A stretch of DNA of 64,000 bases from Blattamonas nauphoetae (Eukaryota; Preaxostyla; Oxymonadida). The notes beneath the pieces are model-generated. The model was not told the origin of the DNA. It saw only the letters and a list, made by a program, of their open reading frames with translations, and did not search any database. Position numbers and translations under genes: made by a program. The stretch lies in contig JARBJD010000133.1 of NCBI GenBank assembly GCA_033064195.1, positions 1 through 64,000 of the forward strand, given 5' to 3'. This document shows, piece by piece, positions 31,903 through 43,430 of the stretch; the first letter of the stretch is position 1, and the number at the start of each line of letters is the position of its first letter.

Positions 31903-32715
31903 TCACAATCTGACCTCAACGAGAGTCGGGAACATTGTTTGATTCCAGTTGTGCGTGAGATTCATTCGTTGAAAGACATTCCAGAAGTGTCGAATATCAA
32001 TTGGTGAGTTCAACTGAGGATAGATTCGACTGATTCGTTCTTTGCTGAATCCTCCAAAGATCCACATCGAATCAATGTTTGACTTCATGTCTGCTGATAA
32101 ACTGAAGAGCTCATGCATTGTCAGAAAGAATGTGATTTTCGGTTGTCGATTCTCCAGTAGTAAGTCCATCATTGTCATTCTATTTTTGGAAGTCCTTCGT
32201 TCACCTAGGATTCTACGACAGTCATCAAGAAGGATAATCGTTTGGAGATTCTTCACTGAGAAATCATCGATGTAAAGTGAGTCAAAGAGATCCTCTCGAC
32301 ACTCATCAGTGATTTTATTCTGCCATTGGTTGTCAATAATCTCTTCATAGGCAGCTTTTGATTCAGAGAGTTCCAACAGAAAAGGAAGTGCTTCATCGTA
32401 TTTCACTTTCACGAATGGAACGTTCAGTATTGGTTTGAACTTGTCAAAGGTAGGATCAATGTTAATATCAGTGACGAAAACAAAGAGGAGAAACAGTTCA
32501 TTCCTAACTTGAACATTCTGGAGTTTGGCAACCTCTCGAAGAGCATTGAATGTTTTTCCACTTCCTCTGTTACCAACGAGGACATTAACACTATTGCGAT
32601 TGAAATAAAGGTCTGGATGAATTTGTGATTGAACTCCATGAGAAACATTCCGATTAGATGCTTCACTTAGTTTTGCATTCACATACGCTGTCAGAGACAT
32701 ATTTGATCTTTGCAT
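31903..32715 (-). CDS. Packaging ATPase, Polinton copy 2
   Basis: A 270-residue relative of the ATPase at 14464-15375, with the same Walker A (VGNRGSGKTFNALRE) and Walker B (TIILLDDCRR) blocks and very few differences over most of its length. The N-terminal and last residues differ from copy 1. Divergent from the next gene across a gap whose T-rich boxes are conserved. Treated as a fossil gene. Confidence 0.8.
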   Translation of the reverse strand: MQRSNMSLTAYVNAKLSEASNRNVSHGVQSQIHPDLYFNRNSVNVLVGNRGSGKTFNALREVAKLQNVQVRNELFLLFVFVTDINIDPTFDKFKPILNVPFVKVKYDEALPFLLELSESKAAYEEIIDNQWQNKITDECREDLFDSLYIDDFSVKNLQTIILLDDCRRILGERRTSKNRMTMMDLLLENRQPKITFFLTMHELFSLSADMKSNIDSMWIFGGFSKERISRIYPQLNSPIDIRHFWNVFQRMNLTHNWNQTMFPTLVEVRL

Positions 32716-32776
32716 TTATGTTTTATCACTAATTAAAATATAGTTTTGGATTTTTTATTTTGTATGAAATACACAG

Positions 32777-33725
32777 ATGTCGCAAAAGATAAAGTTCAAT
32801 CCACCACAAAGAAAAGCACAGGCGAAGAAACCAAAAAATAGATATGATCAGGGGGCTTTGGATGCAATAAAAAGAATCTATGCTGATGATGACATTCGCA
32901 CTAAATTCAATTCTGCACTCAGTAGTGTTTCATCAGCTTTAGAAGACATTGAAAGGACTGGACAAAACTGGACGGTTCAGATGGAAAAACATGGAAAAGT
33001 TCCAGATGTGATGGTATACGACAGAGACAACGGAGATCTGGTTGCAGCGAATGGTTTCATGCTTGCATCGTACAACAGTCGACATGTCGTCGAGACATAC
33101 TATTCAATGAATCCAACACCAGACATGCGTCGACAAACTCCATATTCATCATTTCGTCAAGATCATGGAAGAAGAATCAAAGCTGCACACAACAACTTCC
33201 TCAAGAATGGGGAGTATGCTTTACCTGGAAACTGTCGGGAAGTCAACTACCAAGAAATGCAAGCACAACGATCACAACAACCATATGCAATAATGAAGAA
33301 AGCAGTTGGTGAATTCATGACGAATGTATTGAAGCTGTATCGAGCCAGTCGAGAAACTCCAGCAGACCCTGGGAAAGGAGTGTTGGACAATATGGTTTTC
33401 AATTCAATTTAATCAAAAAGTGCTGCACGGATGTGGGACAAATGGCTTGTCGACCATGTTGACGCATTTAATAGTACAGATCCAGATCATCAAAGATTGA
33501 AATCAAGAACAGCTTTTAAAGAACAGATTTCTCCACAGTTTATCGCAATCATCCCAAGTCAAGCTGATTTAGGGACATACCTTGGTCGTTATTCAACTCA
33601 GATATCGACAGTTCTGAATCAACAGTCATTCGAAGCATTCCAAAGAAGAGATATCAGTGGAATCCAATCTGCTAAAATGTCTGAATATGCTCGATTTGCA
33701 CTGTTGGAGAATGATATGAGTGATT
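32777..33725 (+). pseudogene. Conserved Polinton protein of unknown function, copy 2
   Basis: Relative of 15437-16392, with the same basic N-terminus and AANGFMLASYNSR block. The last third is more diverged than the first two thirds. Looks broken. Confidence 0.6.
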
Positions 33726-33759
33726 TACAACATAAATATCATTTTCTTCTTTTTATTGA

Positions 33760-34348
33760 AAGTGATACGACCAAATCTAAGTTGTCAATTGACGAAACAC
33801 ACAAGTTCTTCTTCTGTCCCCTCATCAATCACAAACAATGTCATCATAGAGGATAGGAGCAAAGCGGGCGTAGATAATAAGGATCGAAGATGGAAAGAGA
33901 ATGCTCTGAGCCTGTGGACACTAATGAACGTGGAGCTTACGATCCACCACTTGAGATCTATCCATCAGCACCAATCCAAAGCCGTTCAATTCCACTGCGA
34001 GAATACACCTCCAATATAGCAGCATTCAAAGATCAACTGCTGTTGGTGTACAAGAATGCTTTCGCTTGTGAGAAGAAACTCTTGAATAACCTGATTGAAC
34101 CATCGAAGAAACTGATCACAAACCAAAGTGATTTATGTCCACTGATTGCGACACTCACTGGGATCAACGATGTGGTGATTGAACTGGATGATCTGTCTGA
34201 TAAGTGCTTATGTCTGAATAAACTCCCAATCTTTCGAACCATTTTCAAGATCCTTGTTGGTGGAAAAGAGATGAGCATTGCCTTCAATGAAGCATACAAC
34301 ATTATTCTCAATTCTGGAATTTCATTGACAAAGGCAATTCCTCGTTAG
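33760..34348 (+). pseudogene. Conserved helical Polinton protein, copy 2
   Basis: Relative of 16430-17017. The C-terminal helical 110 residues are almost identical, while the N-terminal third is reshaped. Looks broken. Confidence 0.55.
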
Positions 34349-34384
34349 AAAAATAAATGAATTGTATTTTTTATTTTTACATAA

Positions 34385-34693
34385 ATGGCACCAGGAAGTT
34401 TCAACAAACTCAAAAATATTGGCAAGCAATTCTTTCAAGTCATCAAACCTCTAGCTCCAACATTGCTTCAAGTCGGTGGTGGATTACTCTCTCAAACGAA
34501 CAGTAAATTCGGACAAACAGCAGGTGGAATACTCAATGGATTAGGAGGAATGATGGACGTTTATCAACAAAATAAGGCGATCAATCGTCAACAAAAACCA
34601 CAGATGATTGAGTACGAACCACCTCGAAATGGACGATACTCCAATGACGATATGCCACTCTCGTCAAATTCCAAAATTCAATTCAAAGGATAA
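34385..34693 (+). CDS. Small MAPG-type protein 1, copy 2
   Basis: A 102-residue relative of 17054-17401 with the same amphipathic start (MAPGSFNKLKNIGKQFF) and Gly/Leu-rich middle. Its T-rich box is also conserved. The frame looks whole. Confidence 0.65.
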   Translation: MAPGSFNKLKNIGKQFFQVIKPLAPTLLQVGGGLLSQTNSKFGQTAGGILNGLGGMMDVYQQNKAINRQQKPQMIEYEPPRNGRYSNDDMPLSSNSKIQFKG

Positions 34694-34731
34694 TCATTCA
34701 CTAGTATTCGAATATTTTTATTTTCCTAAAA

Positions 34732-35033
34732 TGGCACCAGGTTGGTTATCCAAATTTGCAGCAGTTGGGAAAAACATCCTCAGAGTTGGAGCTCCTTTTC
34801 TGAATCTCATCCCCTTTGCAGGACCAGTAATTTCAAAGATCGCGCTGACAGGTGTTGAGATGATTCCAGATGTGAAATCGGATCTGCAAATCCATGCAGA
34901 AAAGATGGCACAATATGAGCAAGCAATGAATGAAGGAAACGGTTCTCTTGCGAACAAACTCAGAGATGAAATACTGAGACTGGAAGAAAAGCTGAAGCCA
35001 AAACCAAAGAAGAAGAAACTGAAAAAGAAATAA
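34732..35033 (+). CDS. Small MAPG-type protein 2, copy 2
   Basis: About 100 residues, a close relative of 17436-17738, starting MAPGWLSKFAAVGKNILR and ending in the same Lys-rich tail. The box ATATTTTTATTTTCCTAAA precedes it. The frame looks whole. Confidence 0.65.
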
Positions 35034-35061
35034 GCATTATTGTTTTTTTATTTTTGATAAA

Positions 35062-37100
35062 ATGAACTCACATATAACACATCTGACAAACAAAAGAACT
35101 GGAGCTACATCATTGACTGGAAATACGACTGGCTCTATCATTTACACAAGAGATGATATTGGTCAAATACAGCAGCAACTCATGTCTGAACATCACATTA
35201 ATTACCTTCTGAATGATGGAGCTCACAGTACTTCCATTCAAGAATTGAAACCATCAGAGAATTCACGTTTCTACACCGGACAAGAGATAATCATTCCGTT
35301 AACTGGGAATCAGGACATTTGTCAACTTGATGATTCTTTTATCACATTCATCATGACAGGGACATTGAAACTCAACAATTGGCAATGGGGTTCTGCTAAA
35401 ATTGGCTCGTACATGAATGAGAGGATATTCATCTTTGTTGGACTTAAACATTCGGCATCAATCTTTCGTGACCAGGGATTCGAATTTGCCCCGACTCGCC
35501 TTTTGAGTCGGGGACTCGGGGTTGGCCATTCGGGGCCTCGGGGGAGCATAGTCAAAGAAATGTTCTCTCGTTGTGAATTTCACATCATGACTTTCTCTGT
35601 ATCTCAGATCTTCATTTCTCAGTCCATTTCACTCAAGGACCATTTTATCATGAGTTTTCACAAGATGTTTGTTTTGACATAAATCCATCAACATGAAATG
35701 GAATGTGTTATGTACTAACTAAATCAATATTGTCTATCAAAATAATCCAATTTCTTTCTTATTCACACTATAGACTTGTATTCATCGACAAAGCCTTCTC
35801 TGTTTTTTGTGTTCGGTGGGAAGTAGAATTGAGGATGATAGGAGAGAATAATGTCATTCAACGAAAGTTATATCTCTCTTTTTCACTGTTTCTTGTGAAA
35901 GAGAGTGACAAAAGTGTCTGAAGAAAACCAGAAAGCCGATCTGTTTCAGATCGGCTGGGGAAAGGATCAAAGGACAAAACTCCGAATCAACCTGCGTAAA
36001 TCCGGCTTTTCGACACAATTATTAAGATCTTTTGCTTTTTTCTTTCAATTGATCCATATTTATCAGATTCAGACAGATTTCACGGAGACTGTCTTTTTTC
36101 TCTCTGATATTTCATAATTTGTCTTCATTTCATTCACTTTTTATAAAAACATTCATTTTTCAACTTACTCTGTGAATAGAAAACGTCTTGACTTCTTGAA
36201 TCGATTCGGGGCAAATTCGAATCCCTGTTCGTGACCTTACTGTTCTTCACAACAATCAAAGAATCATTGGCACGACAACAAATGATGTCTCAATGGAGTC
36301 TCACATCTACAATAAGATCAAACCAAAGAGTCAATTGGAGAATCGAAAACATTGTCACACACCTTGGCAGATTGCATCGATACATGCCTGACCCGACACG
36401 ATTTCAAGAAAATTGAGAAATTGGACTGACTGTCACTGACATGAGAATTTGGATTCTGGGTCGGATCTCGGAGATATTCCATCTATGAATGAAAAAGAGA
36501 AAGCAAGTGTTCTACGGGGAATGTGTTTCTGTCCTCACCCTGCGCAGGGAGTACGGGGCATGGGAAGCACGGATACCCGAAGTCTTAGCCAGGTGCGAGT
36601 GGCTGATTCAAAATGATCGAAGAGAGATGAGAGAACTGGTTCTGCATCCTCATTTTATCCAAGAAGATCACCAAACATGTAAATAATCTCGTAAACTTCA
36701 AGGAGTCGTCGTTGACGACTATGAAGTCACTTGTTTTCAGAATCCAATGCAGAAGAACATCAAGGTGAATTTACAAAACAGATATTATCCAGAACAACCG
36801 ATAACAACTATTGGAGCTCGTTTCAATCAGTTCGCATTGTCAACTCTCAATCTCGATTCGTATTTGACTGTTCCAGACGATTTGGAGCGATCACTTACAG
36901 ATTCTCTCGTTCAAGAGAAACTCACCGGTGACGGAACATATCCAAATGAAACAATGACAAGAGTGCGACCGATTCATGATAATTCTGATTTTCTTTTGTG
37001 CTTTTCAACACAGAGAAGTGGATGTCCAACAAATTGTAATGATTCAATCAGTTCTAAGGGTCAGAATGTTCCTGTCACTTTTAGATCTCAGTCAACATAC
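35062..37100 (+). pseudogene. Major capsid gene, copy 2, interrupted
   Basis: Relative of the double-jelly-roll gene at 17767-19650, recognisable at both ends of a 2 kb stretch (front: GQEIIIPLTGNQDICQL; rear: YLTVPDDLERSLTDSLV). It is broken by the hAT-like MITE at 35473-36227 and by further changes. Not functional. Confidence 0.75.
35473..36227. mobile_element. hAT-like MITE inside the copy 2 capsid gene
   Basis: A 755-base insertion with perfect 22-base terminal inverted repeats starting CAGGGATTCGAATTTGCCCC, flanked by a perfect 8-base duplication TTCGTGAC (35465-35472 and 36228-36235). Comparison with copy 1, where the site is uninterrupted, confirms the borders. A hairpin CCCGACTC / GAGTCGGG with a 7-base loop ending in TTTT lies just inside the left end. 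No transposase frame, so non-autonomous. Confidence 0.9.
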
Positions 37101-37339
37101 AAGGAGGGGATGAAGTGGGCTAGTGTCTCTGGCATTGTGTATGACATGTTTTTTATTCGACGAAGACCTGTTCAGGGAAGGGACGATGAGTGTGAGGAGA
37201 GATGAAAACATTGGACTGCTTCCGAACGGTGTTCGACATTCTGACTTGTGTAGTGATGTGTCCGTGGGATGGCTTATTGGAAGAGCTTTGAAGAGAAAAC
37301 GTCAGAAAAGAGAGTGAAAGACATTGAGGCTGTGTGAAC

Positions 37340-37520
37340 ACGCACAGATTGCGAAGCGAAAGATGTGGGAATTAAGCACTCGACAATCTTTTTTGAAATT
37401 CGGGTTCAAAGACAGTTCGGGTGAATCAATCAAATTTGATAAAACCGAGACAATCAATGGAAAAAAACCAAGGAGTATTATGGATTTCTGGTTGATCTCA
37501 TGTTGGAATAATAACCTGTG
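37340..37520 (+). pseudogene. Remnant of the 136-residue Polinton protein gene
   Basis: Matches the C-terminal half of 22818-23228 (QIAKRK.WELSTRQS, FKDSSGES). The front part is missing and the remnant is joined to unrelated sequence. Broken. Confidence 0.6.
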
Positions 37521-38205
37521 AATTGTATTTTTGAATCAGTTCATTGATGAGTATCTGTTGTTGTCCGACAATAGTACTCAGTTCCTGAATAGCTTTGATA
37601 CAGAAGCAAGAGAGTTCTGCATAATCAACTTGAAGACGATCTGGATTGGAATCATTCACAACCTCTGGGAATATTTCTTGGATCTGTTGTGCGATCACAC
37701 CTATGTGTTTCTTCTCACTTTCCTTCTTCAAGCATTCACATTTCTCGTTGCTGTTCTGCAAATGTTATTCATCTGTCTCGTTCTCTATTTGCTTTGTCAC
37801 TTTGTTGATCTTCGAGTCGAATGTATTGAACTGATACTGCTCAATTTCGACTTTATTCTGTTGTTCAAGAACATTCGGATATAGTTCAATATTTCTTTAC
37901 ACTCTTCTGTCTGACAGTTGAGAAAAACTTCCTGTTGTGGATTTGAAAACACTCCTGAACCAGTATCCTCATCGTAGTAATACAAAGCTGGTTTGTCACA
38001 CGGTGACCACATGATTATGCCATCACCATTGAACTGAATTCCAGAAGTTTCTGCAATCGATTGTGCGATTGATATGCCAGACTTAAATGTAGATGATGGA
38101 TATGTTCCTGGATACGTCGGAAGGGATCCTTCTGATATATTCCACTTCGCTCCATTCACATTGATCAATCCTCCAATTTCTGGTGTTGAGATATCAACTG
38201 AACGG
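37498..38205 (-). pseudogene. Fibre-like S74 protein gene, copy 2
   Basis: Relative of 23212-24132. The S74 chaperone end (HIGVIAQQIQEIFPEVV) and the shaft (NGAKWNISEGSLPTYPGTYP) are recognisable; the coiled-coil front is absent because similarity stops near 38205. Broken. Confidence 0.65.
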
Positions 38206-40010
38206 AGAAATATCGGAACCCTTCATCGGGAGTTACCATTTCTCCGAAGCGGATTTCAGTTTGAGTAGAGATTCGAGTGAACAACGCGAATATCCATGTT
38301 CTCTCTACGGATATGCAACTATTCAATTCTTGTCTGACATCTCCTCCTCGAAGAAAACAAGAAAACTGTAATGGGCTTGTGATCGAACGAAGTCATCCAC
38401 TTTCATTGACAGGGTTCTGACTGGACAGCACATTTTAGTGCATTCGTCGGATCATTTGATCCGACGGTCACTTTTTTGGCGTCCGATCATCGCCTATTTG
38501 GGAGCTTCGAATTTTCCAACTTTTTCTCATTTTCCACACTTTTCATCTGTTCATTTCACCTCTCTATCGATTCAAATTCACTTTGCTGTCTTCAGAATAC
38601 AAAAGAAAGGTGTTTGTGTTCGAATTAACTCCACTTTGGGTGAAGTGGATGGATCTGTCCCTTTGTCATGGTTTCAGGAATGTTGAAATCATCGATTCCG
38701 ACGATCATCCGGTGTTCATTCGCATGAATCTCGATCACGAAATGCTTCTCCTCGTTGATATTTGTCTTCATTCTTGTTTTCAGCACCATCATCTTCAAAT
38801 CAACTCAAACCCTCAAGTTCAAAACTATGAATTTCAATTTTCTCTTTTCACTTCATTATCACTTTTTTGTTCGAATAAAGACTCAAATTACACAAAATAA
38901 TAAGAAATCAGCATTATATGGATGGTCGGATCAAAAACCGTAGGATCAGTCGGATCCTTATCAGAAGCCTGTTCATTGAAACCAATATCGCGACACATCT
39001 TAATTTTGTTGAAAATATTCATCAAGGCAAATTCCAACGGGAAAACGACATGGGCGCAAAAACTTGATGTAAAATGCAAATCTCCAGAGATCGAAACCAA
39101 ATCCAACACAGGGCATAGAAGTTATAGTTTAGCTGAGTGTATGTGTCGGGAGTTGAACGTGAATCGCAGCCTTGATAAAATGCGTCGAAACTGAAAGGAG
39201 ACTATATTGGGGTCAGCTATGAGGGTACGACAAGTGAAGAGCGTGGTAACGAGAGGAAGAGGGTATGTTGCATCGGACGGAGCAAAGAGTCACTTCGATC
39301 TCGCAGGATTGGGGAGGAGAATGTCGCGGTGATGGAAGAAGGATGCTGGATGAATAAAGTATTCGATGCAGTGTCTCGGTCATGTTTCTCTCTGCTGAGG
39401 ACAAGACAGAAGAGGAGGGAGATGAAAAGTCACAGCATCTGTTTGTTGTCCTGTTCTTTGACTTTAACGATGAGAGCGAGATAGAATGAAGCGAAGTCAA
39501 AGTGATTTATGATAAGCGTGTCGAGGATGATGTCACCCACATCTCAGGGAATTAAGCGTTCGAGTGAGATCTGACCCTTTGAAGAATTCGTGAGTGACAC
39601 TGACCGGCACTTTTGGCCGGTCAGCCATGCCTACCAGGATAGTGCGAACATGGAACTCTTCTCAGGTCGTGAGAATGTGGGGTGACGTACATTTGTATGG
39701 GCCTGCTTGTGAATTGCTGAGTTCATCTGCCAGATGGACTGGCTTCAAACGAGAAGTGAGGAGAAACCAGGTTTCTTTGATGAAATGAGAAAAACCAATG
39801 AAATGAAAATAAAGATGAACAGAACGGATTGAATCTGTCCATTTGTGAACACACCAAATGTATGAGAGGGATCAGAAGTAGTGCCTCAATACCAGTGCAC
39901 TTCAACCACATTTGCACCAAAGAACTGCATCATCCGTCTTGTTCTGAAGTTTTCGTAAGAAGAATTGAACCCCTTCTTCACAAAGATGGTATCCAAAGCA
40001 TCCTGCCACC
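38206..40010. other. Gene-poor region with palindromic hairpins
   Basis: No convincing gene. A perfect 22-base palindrome CGTCGGATCATTTGATCCGACG lies at 38445-38466. A 9-base-stem hairpin CTGACCGGC / GCCGGTCAG with loop ACTTTTG lies at 39600-39624. A weaker hairpin (GGAGAAAT / ATTTCTCC) follows the break in the fibre-like gene near 38203-38253. The T-rich stretch 38500-38900 has scattered CAG acceptors and GT donors but no consistent frame. Confidence 0.45.
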
Positions 40011-40017
40011 CTTTCTC

Positions 40018-42658
40018 CTAAAAGCGGGGAAAAGTCTTTCGAATCGCCTTCTGATCGTCTGGTCGAATGAAAGTGTAAAACCCGTGATGAACGATCACAC
40101 GGAACAATGACTCGCTTGCATCGAAATTGTGGTTGAGCAGATCAGCCACAAGACGAGAGAAGAAGCCAGTTCTGCTGACACATCGGGCAATCACACGCTC
40201 ATCACACAATTTGAGGATGTCGACGAATGCCGTCTCGCGTCTCTCTGCTTTTCGCTTCTCGGAAGGAGGGGGCTGGAGGAAGAATGTGCCGAGAATGTCA
40301 ATCGAAGGGGAGATGAGTCGCTCGAGTTGTGGCGGATGGTGGCGATTTGAACAGTGGCGCATTTGTGGCAGACATCGGATAACAAAGTTGAGAAGAACTG
40401 TGTTTGGTTCAGATGAATGAGAGGCGAGTGAGAGAGTGTTCTGGTTGATCACTCGCGTCAGAATCAATCCTGTCTCGAAATCCACATCGTCCCACTCGCC
40501 GAATGTTGGTTGGTGTTCGTCTGGGCGAGTGGAAAGGAGACAGCCGATCGAGTATTGAGGTGAGCAGTTCACGTGGAGAGAGAGGAGAGATTCGAGTGCG
40601 TGGAAGTATTGTTCAGTCGACCGCCCAGCTGCTCTGAACAAATCGGGCAGATAGATCGGCTGGAGAACCTTTCTGTGGAATGCGAAAATCCCGGATGGTG
40701 TCGTCATCCAAAGGCGAGTCGCTGGCGAGCAGAGCAACAATTCTGTCCACAATGTTGAGGATCTCATCGGATGTGCGTGAAAGAATGAGTTCAGATGTGA
40801 GGATGAAGGGAGGAGGTGACAAAGAGCGGGCAGACTCGTCCATTTCTTGCCTTATTTCTTCCCGAAATGAAGATGTCCCGAAGTGTTCATCGTTGATTTG
40901 AAAAAGTCGGTCGATAAAGTCCAGAATCGTGTCATCGTCATCGTCGTCCAAAGCGAACGGATGGAGCGAGAGATGGACGATGTAATCCTTCGTCTGTGAG
41001 GAAAACGCGAGATGGAGTTCGTCCAGGTCGCTTCGAAGCTCAGGTGTCCATTCATTCGTCTCCGTCATCTCGCATTCACAATCTTGAATCATCGTGAGGT
41101 GATCATTCAACAATTTGATGAGAGTTGTGTGGAGTTTCGTGAATTCAGAAGTGAATGCCAATTTCGACGGATCAACGGCATTTCTGAAGATGGGGAACCA
41201 TCCCTTCCAAAGAAACAGCCAACATGCCACACTGAGCAGATGTCTCATGAACACAGTGAATGTCGTGAGAATGGTGGCAGCGTGGTGCGGCTGAGATGGC
41301 GTGAAGAGCGTCCACAGTGCATTCGAGTCCAATTTCGACGAAGAAACAATTGAGTCGTTCATTGTGAGACAAAACGCGTCTTCTGACCAGAATTCCAGTG
41401 CCATATGTTTCGGGAAACGAAAAAGGAAGCCTGTCACTGCATTGGCTGCGATGTCGGAGATCGTCTTCCCCTTGCTCACTCGACCGAGCAGATATTCGAA
41501 CGCCGTTACCCAGGTGTAGATGTCGTTTTCTTCATTCCTGCCAGACTGAAGAAGGCGCTCGACTTGACGCGCAGAGGCATGTCCAAACAGGGAAACCAGC
41601 CCATTCATCATTTTCCGTTGAATCTTCCCGAAAAACAGTTCAACGGTTGGCGAGGAGGATTGGCTTTGCTTTTCGATGTTGGAGGAACTGAACAGTGCCA
41701 TGTTAAACAGAAACGTGAAGCCAGCGCGATGATCAGGGCGAGAGACTGGAGTGTCCACGAGATACTGCAGATAAGAGCAGAATGATTGGTACATCGGTTC
41801 AATGACTTCAGAAGCTTTTGTTCTGCCTCCGAGATGATAGATGATTGTCTCAGGTGAAACAAAGTAGAAAAGGTTGTCCACGATCGAAGTGAGATGTCGG
41901 TGGAATTCGATGGTTGTGTCGATCAACGGAATTTCGTGTGGTTTCAGGACGAGAAAGAGTTGAGGCAACAAGCCTGTTGCAGCTACTTCAATTGGGAAGT
42001 CTAGTGGTGAGGAACGAAGGCCAACATCGAAGAAAGAGAGAGCAGCTGTTCGGAGTGCGTCAGATGGAAGCGAAACAAGGTTGATCAACGACGAGATCAG
42101 TTTTGTGTGTTGGTCTGTCTTGTTCCAAAATATGATCTCGAGGAGCTTGTTGTGGGGTCTTTTGCGACGTTCGATGTGCATGTCTGCATATTTCAGGAAT
42201 CTGATCGCATGATTTATTTCGGTTTGGGACAGAGTCAGAGCAGAATCAACTTGGTCGAATAGAGAAAGACACCCTTGCCGTAGATCCTCTATCGTGATTG
42301 AATCCTGCAAGACCAATCTCCAATCTGACGTGATGGAGGCAGGAAGAGCGAGCTCTTCATATTTCTTGTGTGTTTGCTCCGACATTGTCTGAACATTGAG
42401 TCGCTTTCTTTTCATTTCGTATTGCAGAATTTGCTTTGAAAGTTGGACATACTGTCGGTCACTCGCACTAATTGTGAATGCATCAGTTGTGGCGGGGATT
42501 GAATGCGAATCAAGTGAGGATTCGTTGATGATTCTGATTGAGGCTAAAATCGTTGAATGAACGATCGAAGTGTTGTCAGTCGAAGATTGAACACGTTTTC
42601 TGCGAGAGGTAGGTTGTGGTTTGCTGCGTTTTCTTCCCAATCTATGCTTGGGAGGCAT
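40018..42658 (-). CDS. Large helical hypothetical protein
   Basis: A minus-strand gene of about 880 residues. It opens with a basic, Ser-rich segment (HRLGRKRSKPQPTSRRKRVQ), followed by long alpha-helical, Leu-rich sequence suggestive of HEAT/ARM-type solenoids (LISSLINLVSLPSDALRTAA, LFLVLKPHEIPLIDTTIEFH) and an acidic insertion (LDDDDDDTILDF, near residue 570). The start at 42658 is the first ATG after a gap. Around 40680-40660 the coding frame shifts from one frame to the next and continues to 40018 with the same character. This is either a short intron I could not place or a true frameshift. I do not recognise a named family; such large hypothetical proteins are plausible for oxymonad-like genomes. 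Confidence 0.65.
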
Positions 42659-42699
42659 GCTTTATGGATCAAGACCCTCAATCCGTGCTTTGTCACTGA

Positions 42700-43430
42700 A
42701 CTACACGATTGGTCAATATCTCGTCAATTCATTTTGAACAATCGTATCCTCTCTTGATCTATCCTCCTTTCAGTCTGGCTCTCCTCCGACACCCCCATTC
42801 AGTGACGATCTGTAATTCCTTCGTATCTCTCACAAAATCGTCGAATTGGAGATTTTATCCCTGATTTCAAACCCTTCGGTGTCTTTTGATGCGATTCCGA
42901 GTTAATCAGACGCATTTCAACTGTGATTGTGGCATCTTCGCTCATCTCGAAGAAGCTGCCCGGTTTGTCTCTCATCGAGGGATCTAACTGGGAACACATT
43001 CCTCGTCTGGCACTTTCTGTGGGCAACTGGATATTTTGCCAGGTCGATATCCCCACCCAGAGGCCAATCCTCGCAAATCCATGGATCTGAAACTTTTCAC
43101 GTCATCCACCACCCTTTCCAAGCCATTGCATGCACAGCAGATGGCCCAATTCCCACCTAAAACGTTGAAAAAGCATCTGATCGTGAAGTTGTCATGAATG
43201 CCTCAACAATCACCAATGTGGATGGAACTCGGAGGGAGCCTCTCATTTGTGGGCTCCACACATCATATTTATAATTGAATGATGTGAAGTTGTTTGGAGG
43301 ATCAAGTGCAGTCCGTTTCTCAGAAACAGTTACTCGGATCCATGGCATCAAAACCAAGATCGTGTTATAAAGGTTTCGGAACACAACAACATCCGAACTC
43401 TGGCCAAATAGAGGATTTTTCTATCTTCCA
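42700..43430 (+). pseudogene. Upstream part of a decayed surface-protein gene
   Basis: Forward frames hold protein-like words leading into the receptor relic downstream (NASTITNVDG, EPLICGLHTSYL, VTRIHGIKTKIVL), separated by stops and frame changes. The style, short strands with polar ends, suits an extracellular beta-helix of the pectin-lyase type, but no diagnostic motif is seen. Confidence 0.3.

Larger units (their letters stand above)
31716..38205. mobile_element. Polinton-type virus-like fossil, copy 2 (broken)
   Basis: A 6.5 kb block with the same gene order as the right-hand part of copy 1: packaging ATPase (-), conserved unknown genes, two MAPG genes, major capsid (+), a remnant of the 136-residue protein gene (+) and the fibre-like gene (-). 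Polymerase, integrase and penton-type genes are not found. It is clearly broken, with roughly ten interruptions, including a hAT-like MITE in the capsid gene. Long blocks match copy 1 almost base for base, for example the region before and within the gene at 32777, so the two separated recently. The right limit is where similarity to the fibre-like gene stops. Confidence 0.8.
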
